From Alphaproteobacteria bacterium (lineage in GTDB: Bacteria; Pseudomonadota; Alphaproteobacteria; Micropepsales; Micropepsaceae), in assembly GCA_019508105.1 (NCBI GenBank), contig JAEKMB010000318.1:1-6246 (forward strand): a DNA stretch of 6,246 bases, in the 5' to 3' direction. This document shows positions 5,102 to 6,246 of this stretch, in pieces. The notes beneath the pieces were generated by a model. That model made no database searches. It had not been told where the DNA came from and saw only the letters and a list, made by a program, of their open reading frames with translations. The translations under genes and the position numbers were made by a program. Each line of letters begins with the position of its first letter. Position 1 is the first letter of the stretch.

Positions 5102-6246
5102 GTTTTTGCGGAAAATGCTGTCCGGCAGGAATTGCGGCCGCATCCCGGCATTGGCGACGCGGATGGTGATGGCCGCAACGAAAGCGTCCAGCTTCACCGC
5201 TTCCTCCTTCATAACCGGCTGATCCAGATCGTCAGACGGGGAATGATAGCGGTTGGCGCGCCAGTCATGCTCGATGGCGAATTGCGGCGTGTCCTTGGCG
5301 AAGCCGAACTTAAACACCAGCGCCGGCACGCCCTGGCGCACAAAGCTGAACTGATCGGTGCGGATGAAGACGTTGCGGTCGGGCAGCGGATCCGGCACCG
5401 TCTCAAGGCCTTGCGCCGCCGCCACCGCCCGCATGTCGGCGCCCAGGCTGCTTTCGTCTTGGCCCGGCGCATAGACGCTTTTGAGCGGCCAGAGCGGCAG
5501 CGGCATGTCGAAATTCAGGTCCGCCACGATACTGCCCTTGGGCACAGTGGGACGGCGGGCATAAAAGCTGGAGCCCAACAGCCCCTTTTCCTCGGCGGTG
5601 AATAGCAGGAACAGGATGGAGCGTTTGGGTCGTGCACCTGTCTTGAGGCGATGGGCGATGTCCAGCACTGTGGCGACGCCCGAAGCATCATCCATCGCGC
5701 CATTGTAGATCGCATCGCCCTTGATCGGCGCACCGATCCCCAAATGGTCCAGGTGCGCCGACACGGCGACATATTCCGATTTCAGCTTCGGATCGCTGCC
5801 GTCCAGCCTGGCCACAATGTTGGGTGAGGTCAGGCTGTTGTGCCGGGTGACCACCGAGGCTTTGAGGCGCCAGGGCAGTGCAAAGCGCGGCACCGGCTTT
5901 GATGCATCCGCCAGCGCCGACAGTTCCGCAAAACTGTGGCCGCTGCCCTGGAACAGAGCTTCGGCCTGGCCGGGATCGAAGGTGGCGGTGAAGAAAGCGC
6001 CCTTGGTGTCGCGCAGGGCCGCATCGGCCAGGTACATGCCGGGCCCGCGCGCCAGCAGCTTCTGCCGCTCCCAGGCAATTTCCACCTGCTGGGGCGTGGT
6101 GAGCGCGATCACACCCAGCGCGCCCAGCTTGCCCAATTCTTCGTTGCGCTCAAAACGGGCGTTGGACTTGATGGCGCCGGAAATGTCGGCCGGACCGCCG
6201 CTGATCACCACCACGATCTTGCCTTTCAGGTCCTGGCCGGCGAAAT
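5099..6246 (-). CDS. Secreted M28-family zinc metallopeptidase (aminopeptidase-like) with PA-like insert, N-terminus cut off by window edge
   Basis: 381 residues are visible, counted from the first full codon at 6244; the frame runs off the right edge, so the signal peptide and start are missing and the GTG at 6214 is not a credible start. The first part (DLKGKIVVVISGGP and GKLGALGVIALTTP) resembles a protease-associated (PA) domain inserted in the enzyme. The M28 catalytic core follows with a full set of ligands: H and D in SAHLDHLG (codons at 5755 and 5749), bridging D in NGAMDDASG (5692), catalytic E plus metal E in FTAEEKGLLGS (5593, 5590), D in LNFDM (5509) and H in YHSPSDDL (5245). All five metal ligands and the catalytic base appear intact, so an active two-zinc exopeptidase, probably removing N-terminal amino acids from peptides, is expected outside the cytoplasm. 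The exact specificity is unknown. Confidence 0.95.
   Translation of the reverse strand, partial: FAGQDLKGKIVVVISGGPADISGAIKSNARFERNEELGKLGALGVIALTTPQQVEIAWERQKLLARGPGMYLADAALRDTKGAFFTATFDPGQAEALFQGSGHSFAELSALADASKPVPRFALPWRLKASVVTRHNSLTSPNIVARLDGSDPKLKSEYVAVSAHLDHLGIGAPIKGDAIYNGAMDDASGVATVLDIAHRLKTGARPKRSILFLLFTAEEKGLLGSSFYARRPTVPKGSIVADLNFDMPLPLWPLKSVYAPGQDESSLGADMRAVAAAQGLETVPDPLPDRNVFIRTDQFSFVRQGVPALVFKFGFAKDTPQFAIEHDWRANRYHSPSDDLDQPVMKEEAVKLDAFVAAITIRVANAGMRPQFLPDSIFRKN

Noticed and set aside
6212..6214. GTG at 6214 as the start of the peptidase gene
   Set aside because: The frame continues in family-like sequence (DLKGK before it) to the window edge, there is no signal peptide after it, and the PA-like strand would be cut.
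1..6246. Mobile element, phage, CRISPR or toxin-antitoxin content
   Set aside because: I saw no transposase or integrase, no long terminal or tandem repeats, no spaced repeats, no small toxin-like gene pairs, and no obvious change in base composition.

Overview
The window is GC-rich, roughly 60-65% G+C by eye. It is gene-dense bacterial DNA, most likely from an alphaproteobacterium of the Caulobacter, Sphingomonas or Rhizomicrobium kind. That assignment rests on the Xanthomonas/Caulobacter-type TonB-dependent receptor, its pairing with FecI/FecR regulators, and the codon use. It is an inference, and the species cannot be named from the sequence alone.

Layout. From about 4260 leftward to base 1, three minus-strand genes form what looks like one operon. 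First is a FecI-type ECF sigma factor (4214-3732). Next is a FecR-type membrane anti-sigma regulator (about 3735-2779), whose start overlaps the sigma stop. Last is a large outer-membrane TonB-dependent receptor (2697 to beyond base 1) that carries an N-terminal STN signalling domain. The receptor's C-terminus lies outside the window. A 317-bp region (4215-4531) separates this operon from a divergent plus-strand gene for a small secreted TPR-repeat protein (4532-5098). That gene meets, with no spacer, a convergent minus-strand gene for a secreted M28-family zinc peptidase with a PA-like insert (5099 to beyond the right edge). The peptidase's N-terminus lies outside the window.

How the genes work together. 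The sigma/FecR/receptor set is a complete cell-surface signalling module. By analogy with FecA-FecR-FecI, a ligand bound at the receptor is sensed by the periplasmic STN domain and relayed to FecR, which controls the sigma factor and so transcription. The ligand cannot be read from the sequence; for this receptor type it could be a siderophore, another iron chelate, or a carbohydrate or other polymer fragment. The TPR protein and the peptidase are both predicted to be exported, but nothing ties them functionally to the signalling module.

No mobile element, CRISPR array, tRNA, rRNA or clear riboswitch was seen. The gene content belongs to known families. The less routine points are regulatory and structural: the GTGA translational overlap, a Tat-like motif in FecR, STN-like domains on both signalling partners, paired cysteines in the receptor, two hairpins between fecR and the receptor gene, a palindrome upstream of the sigma gene, and the shared TGATCA stop junction.
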